A DNA stretch of 64,000 nt from Lunularia cruciata (GCA_948567375.1 OX419758.1:5027001-5091000); one strand, 5' to 3'; counted from the stretch's first letter, positions 21,553 through 34,390 are shown. The notes: generated by a model from the sequence alone, not told the origin. Program-made: numbers and translations.

Positions 21553-23400
21553 TAGCTCTCAAGTTCCCGAACTTCTCACACGGTAGTTTCAAATTCCAAG
21601 TCCTCGAAGGTGAACCCTAAGCCTAGAATCCGTGAGACGCAAACCTCTTACGTCCGGCAATCCTAGCTTTACGTACACTCATGAATAAAGACGGACACGT
21701 CACGCCAGATTATTCTCCAGGTAGCCTAGGACGTTGGCTAGTAAACTCCTCCACAAAGTATCCTGCAGTATCATCCCAGCGTCCCGCCACATCGACTCCG
21801 ATGAGTTCAAAACTGTTCAAAACTGTTCTAGAGGCTGATATGCAATATGCTGAGTCAGAGCTTAGTTGGCGCTACGTGGCCGCGTGAACGGAAGTAAGCT
21901 GGATAATAAGTGGCTCAGAACATCTAACCAATGACACTTTACCAAACCCTTGCCACAAGATTGGCAGGTGGGGCGATTTTGTGGACCTCCGGGCTATCCA
22001 CGTGGAGAATGAAGAGGCTGTAACGAAGGCGCTACTCGTGATGTCAAGTGTCGCAATCCTGGTCGGCACCACGTTGGAACGAATTCAAGCTGGAAAGGAA
22101 GTCCAACCGTCTTCTTCCTGTCTGCTGACTATTTTCATCCGCTAAACTTTCTCCACCTCAGACTTTTCTAGCGGCTCGCATCTATCCCTGCAGTCTTGCG
22201 AATAACGCCGTTAGATAATATATCGTCTGGACCAAGCAAATCTTCCCTCTATTGCCAAGGACTTGCTCCTCAAATTTCTTCGTATCTTTCCCCAAAAGAG
22301 CACATTCAATTTATTATCTTCTTTCTGGCTTGGACTCTTCAGTTTGTGCACTGGTGTTATTCTTCTTTACAAAAGGTTGTTTAATGGACCTTTTCGTTAC
22401 AGTCACTCTAAGAAGCAAAGCATAAGCATGTTTAGTTGTTATATGAGAAAACTAATAATCATGAAAGATGTTTACGTCGGAGTTAGAGGCGGTATTAGAT
22501 ACGAAAACTATGATTATGAATTATTTAATTGAAAGGGTCAATTTCTGTATGATGTTGAGAGATGATAATATTCATGTTTAAATATGCGGATAAGTAAGAG
22601 TTTTTATTCAAAAATAATTTGTGAAAAAGGAAACATATACTCTGGTTTAAAATAATTAGCTTACTAAATACACTAATCTACTATAGATTTGGATTATATA
22701 TATGTGCTGTATTCATCATTCCATGATTTTATGATTTTATGAAGTCAAATCAAGTTTCTAATGACGGAACTTTTTATAACCATCCAATACATTGTGGTGA
22801 TATAAAATACATCAAGGATCTAAACTGAAAAGTTACTTCTGTTAATAACGTGGGTAGTTTCGTTTATGGTGCTTTGCTAGCATTTCATCAAAATGGACCT
22901 TTTTATGCAATGTTTTATATAACATTGAAATTTTTGGGTATAGATTTGATTTCATAATATTAACTATAAATTACCTACCTCTTATATCTACGTTATTATG
23001 AAGCTTGTGAACTGGTCTGAACAGTTAATATGGAATACGCTAGGTTTATTTTATACAATCGCTATGAATACATCCCGGTATACTTTATCAAATCATCAAA
23101 GAATATTAAAAAAAAAAAGTTAAGAGGTAAAAGAACTTCTGTAATAAAATGCTATGAAAAGATTGCCGTTGCAACCCATATCAGGTTGGCGAAAGGGTGA
23201 AATATTTAAAGATATAAGTAAGAAAAATAAATTTTGTATCGGTTTGTTACACATGGAATAGTTGATGACACTTGTGGATGACACTTGAAAAACTCAAGTC
23301 TTTGACAGCCTTTAGAATTCTTGTCGTCATCAGATCCAGCAAATTTTGGTATTTGAGAAGCCGCCATTTATCTTCTCTAATTCATATTGAGCATTATAAG
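21553..23400. other. No gene recognised; AT-rich right half
   Basis: 21.6-22.3 kb is of mixed composition and may hold the promoter of the minus-strand gene at 20.4-21.1 kb. From about 22.4 kb the sequence becomes strongly AT-rich, with no coding signal. Confidence 0.4.
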
Positions 23401-23413
23401 TATACTTCTCAGT

Positions 23414-23525
23414 AAGAAAAGGCGACCGCTTAGGATAGTAAGAAGGATGAGAAGTCCCCCATTAAGCCGTACAAGGATAAGACATAAGATGTAAAATGGG
23501 GCTAAGCCCAAATAACTTCAGATCT
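23414..23525 (-). mobile_element. Family B 3'-end remnant with target duplication
   Basis: It contains only the terminal part of the family B element (plus-strand AAAAGGCGACCGCT, AAGCCGTACAAGGA, ATGGGGCTAAGCCC), about 110 bp. It is flanked by an exact 13-bp duplication TATACTTCTCAGT (23401-23413 and 23526-23538). This shows an extreme 5' truncation during target-primed insertion and helps define the element's 3' end. Confidence 0.9.
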
Positions 23526-23538
23526 TATACTTCTCAGT

Positions 23539-26064
23539 TGATGATGTATTTCGAATAAAATAGAATAGAATGGAATAAAATCTGACGGATAGACTTTCGA
23601 ATAGAATAAAATCTGACGGATTCAAATGATCAAATTATCTACTTCTTCAGACAGTTATGCGAAACTTAGGTTCAACTTCAGAACATCACCATTCGACACA
23701 CAGAAGTATCTATTTAGTGACTCAACTTTTACTTCTTACCTCAACTTAGTGACTCAACTTTCAACTTCTTCTTCTACTTTTACTTTTCTAACTGGTTTCT
23801 CTTACTACTTGACAGCTCCTAAAAGTGTGCAAAGAAATCATTGAAGATATTTCCAGGGCTGATTTCTGAAGTGGAGAAGTATTCTTAAGAAAACAAATCT
23901 CGCCCATTTGTGTCTTTCTTATCTGGTTCTGAAGAGAACTACATCCAAGATAAGAAAATAGAGATGATGCACTTATGGGTGAAACTCACCATCAGCATAC
24001 GCTAAGACACCATCAGAACACCATTTAAAAAATCAAAACGCCAAGTATTATCCTTGTCCAACACAGTTTGACGAGGAGAACACTCCTTGCAACATAAATT
24101 GCATGAAAAGAGGAGAACTTCCAAGAAAAAAGAAACACATCCTCAAGGGATAATGTTATAAACTTTCTGATATGCACATCGACTGGAATTACCTAAAAGA
24201 CCACATGACAAAGTTATACAACATCGAATCCACTTACATGGATGGGTCCCGTAATTCAAACCTCTTTATTTATTACGGCATTGTGATCCTAATAACCCTT
24301 TCTAGCCACAAGGGAAGTCTTTGAGAATGAGTGATGTACATGATGATATCGACTATATTGAAACGTTAGGTCAATTCTATGTGTTTGAACAGACAATGTT
24401 TTCGTCTTGGAAGTTTCATGACCTACTCCAGCAACTTTAACAATGAATGATCGACGTTCCAAAGAGTGTTGTCTCCAAATCCCCTGTTTCCTTTAGAGTA
24501 AACTACCCCGCGAGAAGGAAATAAGGCAGTGGTGGAATCAATCACACTACATTAGAAACTCTATGTGTTATGACTTTCTGAGTTGATCATTCTTCCCGAC
24601 TTTTGCAATTGAAATGGCTGCTTTCGAGTTATCTCCCGGTCATGGAGGATGCTGAGTGATATTCTCCATGAGTCGTTAGAAGAGCTCAAAATGAATATCG
24701 GTATAATTCACAATAATAACCTTTGCCAGATAGATAATAAATTCAATTTAAACAACTGTATTTGCTAATCCCGGTGGTTGTCCGTTTCAAGCGAACTCCA
24801 TGTTGGTTTGAGTAATGAGACTTGCAATCAGAAATGGACACGTGTCAAAGCGACATATATTTCCCGCTTTCAGGGTCGCTATCCCACTGGCCGGTAAGTG
24901 GTCGGTAATTCGTCCCTGCCGCTAACTTGCCTCTACCCGCTAACGGCCATTTCTCTGCGGTTAGCATGGTGAGCCTGTTGGCCGTTGGATGTGAAAATCC
25001 AACGAGTGTTAGGTTTTGAACACGAGGTACCTCGCGGAGTGGATAGAGAAAATCCCGAGGAGGGCCCCGCCGTGGGCAGGAGGCGAGGGCCGGGAGGGGG
25101 GTCCCAAGTGGAATTCGAAGAAAGGGGGAGAAAAGTGAAGGGAAAGAGACATAAGAAGGATGAATTCAAGTAAGCAAGGGAAGAAGAAGAAGACGGAGGA
25201 GGAGGGGGAAATCCATCGCCCAGAGGGTGAAAAAGACGAGGAAATTTATGGCTCGATCAGCTGCGTAGGTGGACGAGAAGAAAGCGGAGATGGATTGATG
25301 GATCACATGATATGATGATGCTTCCTCCTGCCTCTTAGCAGTAGAAGAAAAAGGAGAAAGCAAAGCACGCTGACTTGTCCGAAAAGTGAGCCTCTTCGCC
25401 TGAAGGAGAAGAGGTATACATTGGCCTTGTGACTGCCATGCAAGTTTTTGCCAATCAATGCTTCCTTCTCTGTTTCCTCTCTTCTTCCGCCTTCAACTGC
25501 TTGTTTCTCCTTCCTCCTCCTCCTGGTGGCTCTGTGGCGCTCAAGAGCTCATCATGGATGGCGCAGCTAGTTCCTGGGTCCGTGGCGCAATGACATGGTA
25601 GGAGGAAGGAACGAAAACGGCTACAGTCCGCCGGAGTTGACGCACGGATTAGTAGGAACGTACGTGGGTGCCGTGACGGATGTGAAGGCGGTGAACCTGC
25701 CTGCCTCTGTTTGTGTTTGTATGTTGTCTCTGTCCGGGTCAGTCGATTGGATTGCGATGGTTGCGTGAGGAGTTGTGGATTTGGTATCTGATGAATTTTA
25801 ATGTGGAAGATACGTGAAAGGTAGTTAGTTACACCGCAGGGGAGGCGAGAACTCGGAGGTTCTGGCCGAGAAATTGGCCGAGAAATTCATTCAGGACATG
25901 GGGAAAATATCTTCTAAGATCCGAGAGTCTGACGAGCAGGACTCGAAAGTGCTCTAGTTCGTGTCTGATGAGAGATCATTCTAGGACGATATTTGCTGGC
26001 ATGCAATGTTTGACCGCGATGTGAAAATGCCTGTCCTGTTAGGTGGAAACACGAATTGTAGTCT
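23539..26064. other. Intergenic region upstream of the LESV-like gene
   Basis: AT-rich with a short direct repeat (AATAAAATCTGACGGAT, 23575-23591 and 23606-23622) and a repeated TTAGTGACTCAACTTT (23713 and 23744). From 24.9 kb the composition becomes GC-richer; open frames at 24933-25363 on both strands look like chance in purine-rich sequence. No gene was recognised; the last kilobase may be promoter and 5' leader of the gene at 26709. Confidence 0.45.
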
Positions 26065-26100
26065 CCCCCCCCCCCCCCCCCCCCCTCTCTCTCTCTCTCT
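26065..26100 (+). repeat. Poly(C)21 followed by (CT)8 microsatellite
   Basis: Twenty-one C residues run into TCTCTCTCTCTCTCT. It lies about 610 bp upstream of the LESV-like start codon, probably in promoter or leader. C/G runs of this length are assembly- and length-polymorphism-prone. Confidence 0.95.
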
Positions 26101-26708
26101 GCTGTCGGTCCATGCCACCGATATCAAATTTTGCAATTGCACGAAATTTACGACCTGACCTACGGGCAGCGACCTCGTGTTTCTCTACTTATGGTTGTCT
26201 CATGATTGGCTCTCGCTAACCAGCGCTTTCTCAAACAGTGTTCTCATGGTTGCCCTTGGATTCTACAATGGCTGGTTTTGGTTTCTAGCAAGCCATGTGC
26301 TGTTCATTGTCTGCTTTGTATTTTACTTATATATTGTTCAGTGAAATTGACGTTCTTTCCTTAAGCCGTCTTACATTCTTAAGTTGCAATCAGCAGCCTG
26401 TTAGGAAGGGGTGGAACGTTGGATGTGGCATTTGGCACCTGCTGTTGCTATCTCCTCGTGTTGTATCCTTTTTTGTTTTTTTTTGGGGTCAGTGCAAGGA
26501 ACTTCATTTTGCGCGTGCCTAATGCAGACGTTGACGCTCCTTTTTGGACAATGCAGAAACACGAAGTCATACTGGGATTGCCTCATCGGACCTCCTCGCA
26601 TTTATCAGGGGGTATGATCTGAAATGTGGCAAGGGGGTGATAGGTTGGAACTCTTTTGGCAGATTTTATTGAGCTCCCCTCCTTAAGAGAGGAGGGGTGA
26701 ATGAGTGA

Positions 26709-29700
26709 ATGGCTTTGGACGTACTTGGAAGGCTGGGGTTCCTAAACTGCAGCAGTACTTTTGGCTCCGCCGTGGCTCAATGCTCGGTGTTAACAAGACC
26801 TTCTGCTGGTGTCAAATGTAATAGTAAACAGGAGAGCACTTCTTCATGGTTCCGCCCCATCAGAAGCTCTACTAGTTGTTGGAAAGCAGCAAGCTATTTT
26901 CTTTCCGGTAAGTGCGTGGTGCACAAGGCTTCGGAAAATGGCTGGCCTCGGACGCGGCAAAAGGTACCTGTTGAAGTTGCCAGTAGAAATTCCGTCTATA
27001 GTTCTGGGCTTTCGGTTAGTTCAGTATCCGCCAGGACGACTTCGAGCCTTACCGGTCGCCGTAGTTCTGTCTTGGGAGGGTGGTTTTCGGGAGAGCTTGG
27101 CGGGGAAGGCAGACAGACCTTGTTGAGGGATCAAAGTACTTCTCTTTCGCTTTTGTATACATTGCAACCGTCGCGGCGGACGAATTGTGCTGGAAAGGTG
27201 GTTTGTCATTTTCAGAGGAAAAACAATTTAGGGAGCTTATTAGGCAGCCGTGTTGTGGAAGAGCCCTGGTCATGGATCTCAGAGGGTTTCATCTTGAAAG
27301 CTCTTACGTTAAGGCGGCCGGATGGGGGTTCCGAGGTGGAATTGAGCAGAGGTTCCCACAGAAGGGGGCGTGTTCATGGAGCGAACCACGTTCGTCCGCT
27401 TCAAAGACCAGACTCTGGGCACCCACAGCCCCTCACGTCGGCCAGGCAAGTACAAATAGGTTGCATAGCTATTCTCCAGCTTGAAATATGTACGAGATTC
27501 AAGACAGTTCCATTCTACCTGCAGACAATGAAGAAATACAGAAAGAATAATGAACACGGAATATTGCGATGGGATGTGCTAACGCTGACTAACCACAGTC
27601 GGTGAAGATAAGTTGATGAAGGAATTTGAGGAGACGATTGCTTGATATGGAAATATAATTCATGGTTTCTCCCTTGAATCAGTTCAGGAGTTCTGGATAC
27701 TCTTTCCTGGCGGCTAACTAAGTTGCACACGCCGCCGTTTGTAGCGTACTCACTAAGGCACTTTTGGGGTCAACTTGTCTTTTATGAGCAAAGGGTCATG
27801 CCTAAATTTTTAAATATATACTTGTCTGTTCTCTTTTCTCATTCCTTTCCCCCTTCAAGCCATAATCCCAATAGCGTTAGGGTACTTGATGACTTAGGTT
27901 CAGAATGTGGAGTGTTGTGTGCTTGTTAATATATCGATGCCCTCTTATTTGAGGGCAGAAGGATGTATACTAATCAAGGAAACGTGATGCTTGAATCTTT
28001 TGGACATGAATATATTGATGTGCATTATAAAACAAGGTGACGCTTTGCTACCCGTTCAATCGCTCTCTCCTCATTAGCTGATGGAAGCTGACAAGTCAAG
28101 GAAGATTGGGCATGGATCGGTTTCTTGAAGAATTCTAAGATTCATGGTTTATGGTTCGCTTTTCTAGGCCAAGGCGAGGCACAGATCATGATGATTTGCC
28201 ACTCAGGCGAACCCTTCGAAATTGCATTCCACATTCACGGGACACACCACCTAAGAGGGGTAACTGTCGCTACTTTGCTGCCTGTCTATAATTGCCTGCT
28301 ATGATTGAATACATGAAATACCTTTACAAGGTTCTGCCATGCAGACTTGTGGTTTGCAAGAGTTGCTACTGGAAGTCGGTAGGATAATCTTGGCCTTATA
28401 CTGTTCAACTATTGAGTTGCTGCGTGTGTATGGGACTTGGGGTGTAGACACGGGGATAGCCAGTGAGAAAGACTGGGGCATCAACTTGAAGAATGAGAAG
28501 ACAAGTGAGTCGGGGGTGAATGAAGATGGCAGCACGTGGTATCGTGAAAATGGAGAGGATCTCGGAGACAATGGCTATCGTTGTCGCTGGACGGTTATGG
28601 GTGGCAAAAATGCGGATGGAACTTCAGAATGGAAAGAAGCTGTATGCACACAGATGTTAACTTTACTTCGTTTTGCATACGTTCGTTACGGTTCTATATT
28701 AAGTGAATGCCTTGTTGTGAAAGTTTGTTGAAATCCTTCTCGGGCAGTACATGTTCGCAACAATGCTGCTTGATTACTCAAGCACCGTAAAGGCTGATAT
28801 GATGGCGACCTCAGCAGTGAAACCTTTATGCTAACACATAGTTACATCTGGTTGATAGCATACTTCTTTACACACTTTCATGTATTAGGGGTCATTTTCA
28901 AAGCACGTGAGTGTGGCCAATGGTTGGACCCTCTACATACTGAATTAAGGGTTGAACCAAGCTTAACAGTCCATCCCGCTTGGACGCACAGGTGCATAAA
29001 TGTATTGTCTAAGTGTTATTCTCGATGCTCACGAGCTATCTTCACTGGTTATTGCAGTGGTGGGAGAAGAGTGACTGGACTGGCTACAAAGAACTTGGTA
29101 TGTGGGGATGTGGACTACGAATAAGTCTGACTCCGCGTTTTGTATTTGTTCTAATACACTAAACAATTACGCTTTACTAGCAAATGCCTCTGATAGGGTT
29201 GATCCGTTATCTCAAATACGCTATCATCAAGTGTTAACTTAGGTTTGGCTTAAGACAGGTGCGGAGAAGTCTGGAAAGAATGCTCAAGGAGACACGTGGT
29301 GGGAAACCTGGCAGGAGATTCTTCGCCAGGATGATTGGAGGTAAGATAAGTTGGGTCTTGTAGATTCGTTATTGGCCGTTAGTATCACTTACCATGATTC
29401 ACCTTCTTAGCTTTGGTAGGCCAACAGTGAACTCCTTGCAACTCCTTTTCGACGATGGTTATTGGAAGTTTTTTTATCCCTTTGAAGACTGATTCTTCTC
29501 ACGTGGATGTTATGAACAGCAATCTTGCAAGAATAGAGAAGAGTGCACAAAAGCAGGCCAAGTCAGGAAGTGGCTCTGCTGGTTGGTACGAGAAATGGTA
29601 ATGTGTTAATGGGTGATAGGTTTGTTGGAGGTTTTACCTTTGAGTACACGCGTGTCCAAATGTTCTAACGTTAGACGAGGATTCTGTCGGATCATTCTAC

Positions 29701-31711
29701 CTTGTCTCAGAACCTTGAAGTTCGTTTCAGGCATACTTGATATTCGTAGTTTCAGTAAAGTATGCTTTTGTGATGTGACCATGGAAACATAACGTGTGGT
29801 GGTGTGCAATACTAGCTTCAAATCGTCCCAGTGATCAAACTCCAACCTTCTTTTGTAGGTGAATGATTGTCTTAAACTATGTGCCCTGGTGCTAATCACT
29901 TGGTCTTCTCCTGAGCAGGTGGGAGAAGTACAATGCAAAAGGCTGGTCCGAGAAAGGTGCCCATAAGTACGGTAGATTGAACGATCAAGGATGGTGGGAA
30001 AAATGGGGTGAGCAATACGATGGCAGAGGAGCCGTCTTGAAATGGTATGTACCTTCTCGAGTGACTCTCTCTTTCGGAATGACTCTCATGGGAACGTATA
30101 TACTTATTATACAACGGATGGAGCAACCTTCAATCTTAGAAGCGAATTCCGTCTTGTTCAAATGACGCAACGGAATGAATCGTTCGAGATCAATGTGAAG
30201 AAACCTCTAGGAATTCGTTTGATCGATCAGCGATCCAGCAGACTCTCCGCATTTGAACCTCTGAAACATATGCTGACCAGCATTGTTACGTGTAGGAGAT
30301 TTGAAGGTCATCGGATCATGAACATTTCAGCTAGTACATTCATCCCTGATGCTTGGTTTTGTAGGACGGACAAATGGGCCGAAACGGATATGGGAACAAA
30401 GTGGGGGGATAAGTGGGAGGAGAAGTTCAATGTTGGTATTGGAACCCGGCAAGGAGAAACGTGGCACTATTCTGCCACTGGTGAACGTAAATCTCTTGAC
30501 ACAATCCGAACAGTATCTGCGCGAATGTGTTCCTGTATTATCTGCAACGATAGTTTGGATGCACTCGTCTTTGGCCGCTCGAGCTTCTCTATTATTTTTT
30601 TCATTTCTCGCATCAGCATTCACAGTTGTCCTTTGTCCCTACGTGATTGCATTTGACATTGGAATACATTCTTCATTTCATGCATCATTTGCCAAAAACT
30701 TGTGAGGAAATGAAATGGGAAAAGGACTCCTTCCATCTCCTTCTATTCGAAGATGGTGTTGGTGAGAGTACCTCCCTCCCGAATATGTATTCATATTTGA
30801 AATTTGTACAAACTTGGTCTTGTCAAACATTGAAGGCTGATAAACGATATTGTGATGACTAGCAGGCTGGTCACGTACGTGGGGAGAAGAGCATTTCGGG
30901 AATGGGTACGTCTCAGTTTTAACTTAGCAGCTCTAACCAAAATTATGTTGAGTTGTCGACTTTACCTAAAAGTCACAAGGAGAAGAACAAGGGAAAACAT
31001 GCTTTTTCGCTTGAGCATATAAATTTTCTAGTCAGCCAGAATTTATAAATTTCAGTCTTCAAAGAAGAGTTGTGATGAGCTTCTCAATTTCTGAAACATG
31101 GTGGTTGGTGAACTTTGCAATGCTTTAACAAATCAATCGCCAATGTCCAGAAGTTTATTCTGCACTAGACTCGAACTAAGTGATTGATTTAGATAAGTGG
31201 CCTGTAGATCTTGCAATATTTTGGGCTGTGCTTGGTCATTGGGCTCAGGGAGTTGGTGCCGGACGATCTGTGTGGTGCAGGAAGGTCCATAAGTACGGGA
31301 AAAGTACGAGTGGTGAAAGCTGGGACAGTGTTGTTGAAGAGGGCACATTCTATCAGTAATGATCTTCACCTTCCTTTGCCTTGATTTTGCTCAACCAGAG
31401 TCAAGTGCTGAACCTCTTATGTCAGGAATCTTTGGATATGAACTCTGTGGCTCGCTCTACTACATGCTCTCTAGCACTTGATCTTAAGCTATTCAGAAGA
31501 ATGCCGAAGCGTTACGGAATGTACCTTTCTAGATTTTGCCTTTCACTGTTTTTCTTATCAAACCATCGTGTTTGTGAATAGAGCGGAGCCTCATTATGGT
31601 TGGGCAGATGCGGTAGGGAATTCCGGTCAACTTTTGGCAATTGTCGCTCTAGAAAGGCCACCAGGTATATATCCCGATCTGGATTTGGGCATGAACAAAG
31701 AGCAACAATGA
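26709..31711 (+). CDS. LESV: LESV-type (LIKE EARLY STARVATION 1) starch-binding protein, 11 exons
   Basis: ESV1 and LESV are plastid tryptophan-rich proteins that bind starch and shape glucan phase transition and granule turnover. Inferred exons: 26709-27445, 28168-28259, 28448-28641, 29058-29097, 29259-29340, 29520-29597, 29919-30044, 30365-30486, 30866-30905, 31281-31355, 31582-31711. They total 1716 bp (571 codons plus TGA), all phases agree, and length is near that of LESV. Exon 1 encodes a Ser/Arg-rich, transit-peptide-like N-terminus (MALDVLGRLGFLNCSS). Later exons carry the family signature: DTGIASEKDWGINLKNEKTS, GSTWYRENGEDLGDNGYRCR, WWEKSDWTGYKELG, GDTWWETWQE, GWYEKWWEKYNAKGW, WGEQYDGRGAVLKWTDKWAE, KWGDKWEEKF, HKYGKSTSGESWD and AEPHYGWAD near the C-terminus. 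All introns are GT-AG except intron 1, which needs a GC donor (CAG/GCAAGTA). No breaks were seen. It is the best-supported host gene here. Borders of exon 1 are the least certain. Confidence 0.92.
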
Positions 31712-33848
31712 TTACGGCCACACATCTGTCCTCTCAGGCTGGCTCTGTTGGGAGACGCTGGTCGGAGTTTCATTTTTTGGGTCAGATTTGATCTATTCAT
31801 TGAGGCATTCTGGAGGTCAGTTAAAGTCTCTGAAGCTCAGGCCAAACATGGATGACATATTGGTTGTAGCAATTCCTCTTTCCATTGAAGGGGCTAGGCT
31901 TTTTTCTGGAGTCTTCCGATGTAACGGATGGAAAATGATTTTTTAATCGAGGAATATCTTCTTCTTACATTGCATTGCATCACTACTCTCTATGTATTAT
32001 CTCGTGGTTGTGATTGTAAGTTACGCAGAAAGTGAATATAGTGCTCCTATTTGTGCTCAAACGGTGGAGTCAGTAAATACTCGAGAATACTTCTTTCGCA
32101 CACAACTGTTAGCCTTTGCTCGAAGCAAATCCCGAATGGTTGGAAGACTTGGAATATGAATGCCCTGTTCCTACTAAAACTTCATCCCTCCCCCCTCCAT
32201 ATAGCAGGCTGACTATCCAGTCAGATTCTCTCCTGAACTTATCGGGCACTCAAGTCCACACTCATCAAATGAGCATGAAGGTCGAGTAGTGCGGTTACAA
32301 GACCTGCCCTGAAGAGGCTTCACCTACATAAATGAAACAAGATCTAGCTCTTCTTCTCTATCCTTGATGAATTAGATAGAGGTCTAATTGCGCAATGTTC
32401 TTTAGACTAATCAGAGTTGAAGCGTGGAAAGCCATCATCCTGTGAATTTCTCTTGTCTGATTTCTCCAGTGTCCAGAATTTTGTCAAGAGCATAGCTATA
32501 CGGTTTGAACCATATGTTAATCGATTGTCACAAACGTGTTTATATACTCTGGTGCGACACGTGGGCCCACCTTGTCCATCATTTCACCTTTTGCCTCTTT
32601 TCTTTGCTCTTTCCTGCGGTGCTCTATGTCCGTCCTTTCATGCTTTTCCTTGCGTCTCTGTTCTTTCCTTCGAACACCTCGCCTTTGTTTTTCCTGTTTC
32701 TCCGAGCATCGCTGTTGTTTATTGTTCCCCTCTCGTATTACTCACGAACCTTTGCTTGACGATTTCTCAGTGCGATGTTTCGGGTTTTATCTCTTCTAAT
32801 GATGTTTGTGATTTCAGGGATCACAAACATCGCATTACGATTCCTTCCCTCCTCCTATTCATATTGATTCTTTTCTTTCTTGCCTGGTTCACATTATGCG
32901 GCTGAGACTCCTGCCATTACTCATTTGCCAACACTTCTGCTTGCTTTTTCTTTCCACACTCTTCCACTTCTGGTCTTCTGTTCTTCAACATTTCCACTAC
33001 TCCTGAGCCGTTCTATCTGTAAACATCTTCCACTTTAAACATCCTACACGTGGTTTGTTAGAGTATCTAATATCTCAACTCAGTTGAACTTGGAATTCGC
33101 CATTCCAGGACCAAGGAAAGTCGGACAGGTTAAGAATGTCAATGAGATCCATTATTCAACAAAATATATGTCCACAAAGGAACGAGATTTTTCAGAGAAT
33201 GTCTTGAAAAAATCTAATGTTTGCTACACAACATAAAGGTTGGACAGGTCAAGAGACTATTCAACAGAAGGACGTGAAAGAACAAACAAATCAACAAGTC
33301 AACAAGTATATGAGATTATTCGACAGAGACGAGTCAAATGGACGAGATTCTTCATGTGTTAGAAAATTTTCTAACGATTGCGTAATTACGCAGACACTTA
33401 AAACAGTCCCGGAACCAACAATGTACAAGTATGGGTAATTTTACCCTGAGTGATCAACTGACTGAGAGAGGGTTGAGCGAGCAAAATAAGTCGTCATTGT
33501 CACTACAGACTTGGCCACAATTTGACTACAATTTGACTACTTCCGCCAAATCAATGAGCTATTGCTACTTCATGTCAGAAGAGCTCAGGCATAGCTCGAC
33601 CGGACGCGGATTACCACCATAGATGCCATATTAAAAAGGGCACGTAGTCCTTAACTGTACTGCTTACAGATCCAATCTTCCGGCAGGATACTCCAGCCCT
33701 TGCGGTCATTATTTCCAGAACAATAAGGTGGAACACCTATGGGGTTAAACCTCCGTGTGAAAACCCACAAAGAAGACAGCAATGCGAAGAAAAGAATCGG
33801 TATAAAAACCAATGTTGGTCCACCTATCTGTAACAATGGTCGAATTAC
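31712..33848. other. 3' flank of LESV and space to the convergent Costars gene
   Basis: No recognised gene. A 162-codon plus-strand open frame (32417-32905) is rich in Leu/Ser/Phe and pyrimidine-driven, so I do not accept it as a gene. A G-box-like CACGTGGGCCC is at about 32559 just after a TATA-like TTTATATAC, which could be a promoter. A hairpin is listed separately at 32801-32831. Confidence 0.45.
32771..32834 (+). repeat. Inverted repeat with two alternative left arms
   Basis: GATGTTTGTGAT (32801-32812), a 7-nt loop TTCAGGG, and ATCACAAACATC (32820-32831) form a perfect 12-bp stem. The same right side extended (AAACATCGCA, 32825-32834) also pairs perfectly with TGCGATGTTT at 32771-32780, so two hairpins compete for one arm. 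It may be a small inverted-repeat relic; no function is known. Confidence 0.7.
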
Positions 33849-34100
33849 TCAGGCCTTGAGAAGAATGACATCAACCTTGTCATGAACCCCTTGGAAAAGG
33901 ATCTCTCCCTCAAATTTAACGAGGTTCCTCTTCTTGGCCGCCCTAAGAGTGCCCACCAAAGCTTCGAAAAGATTTGCACATCTGTCATCATTGAACAATG
34001 TTCCAAACTTCACCACAATTGATCCGTCAGCACAGGGCTTTCCAAGACGAGTAATCTCCTCCTTTAGGCGCTCAATCTCCTCATTCACATTCATAGTCAT
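33849..34100 (-). CDS. Costars family protein (ABRACL-like)
   Basis: An 83-codon complete frame matches the Costars family, small actin-linked regulators known from animal ABRACL and from plants. Diagnostic blocks are MNVNEEIERLKEEITRLG at the N-terminus, VVKFGTLFNDDRCANLFEAL in the middle, VGTLRAAKKRNLVKFEGEIL and QGVHDKVDVIL at the end. Length (about 82-85 residues) is full for the family. Two in-frame Met codons lie close together (positions 1 and 3); MNVNEEIE is the conserved start, so the second may be used. No stop or shift is seen, and the ORF needs no intron. It is transcribed towards the LESV gene, i.e. convergent. Cellular role here (cytoskeleton) is inferred from the family only. 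Confidence 0.95.
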   Translation of the reverse strand: MTMNVNEEIERLKEEITRLGKPCADGSIVVKFGTLFNDDRCANLFEALVGTLRAAKKRNLVKFEGEILFQGVHDKVDVILLKA

Positions 34101-34390
34101 CCTGACTTCCTTGGAACCAAATTTCCACGCAAATCCTTAGCTTCCACTGCGGAATAAACAGATACCAGATTAAACAGATGTCAACTTCCTCTCCTCAATT
34201 TCGATTCCAGAAACTGAAGCCCAACCCCCCGAACTTTACCACCGCAGGCTCACTTCATCGATCGAAGAATGCAAAGAGTCGTCGTAACGCTAGTGCCCAA
34301 CGGGAAATAGTCTGGAAAGAAAGTGGGACTCAAGGTTGAAGCAATAATCCATCGGCAACGGCACTCTGCAGAATATATCACCCTTTCCAT

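Noticed and set aside
24933-25363. Frames upstream of LESV, e.g. Gly/Arg-rich plus-strand 62 codons
   Set aside because: Purine-rich leader or promoter sequence without homology signal.
26809-27557. Several overlapping frames on both strands in LESV exon 1
   Set aside because: Shadows of the 26709 frame; only that frame joins in phase with the conserved downstream exons.
32417-32905. 162-codon plus-strand frame between LESV and Costars
   Set aside because: Pyrimidine-rich composition explains it; no motif, no splice context, overlapping frames equally open.
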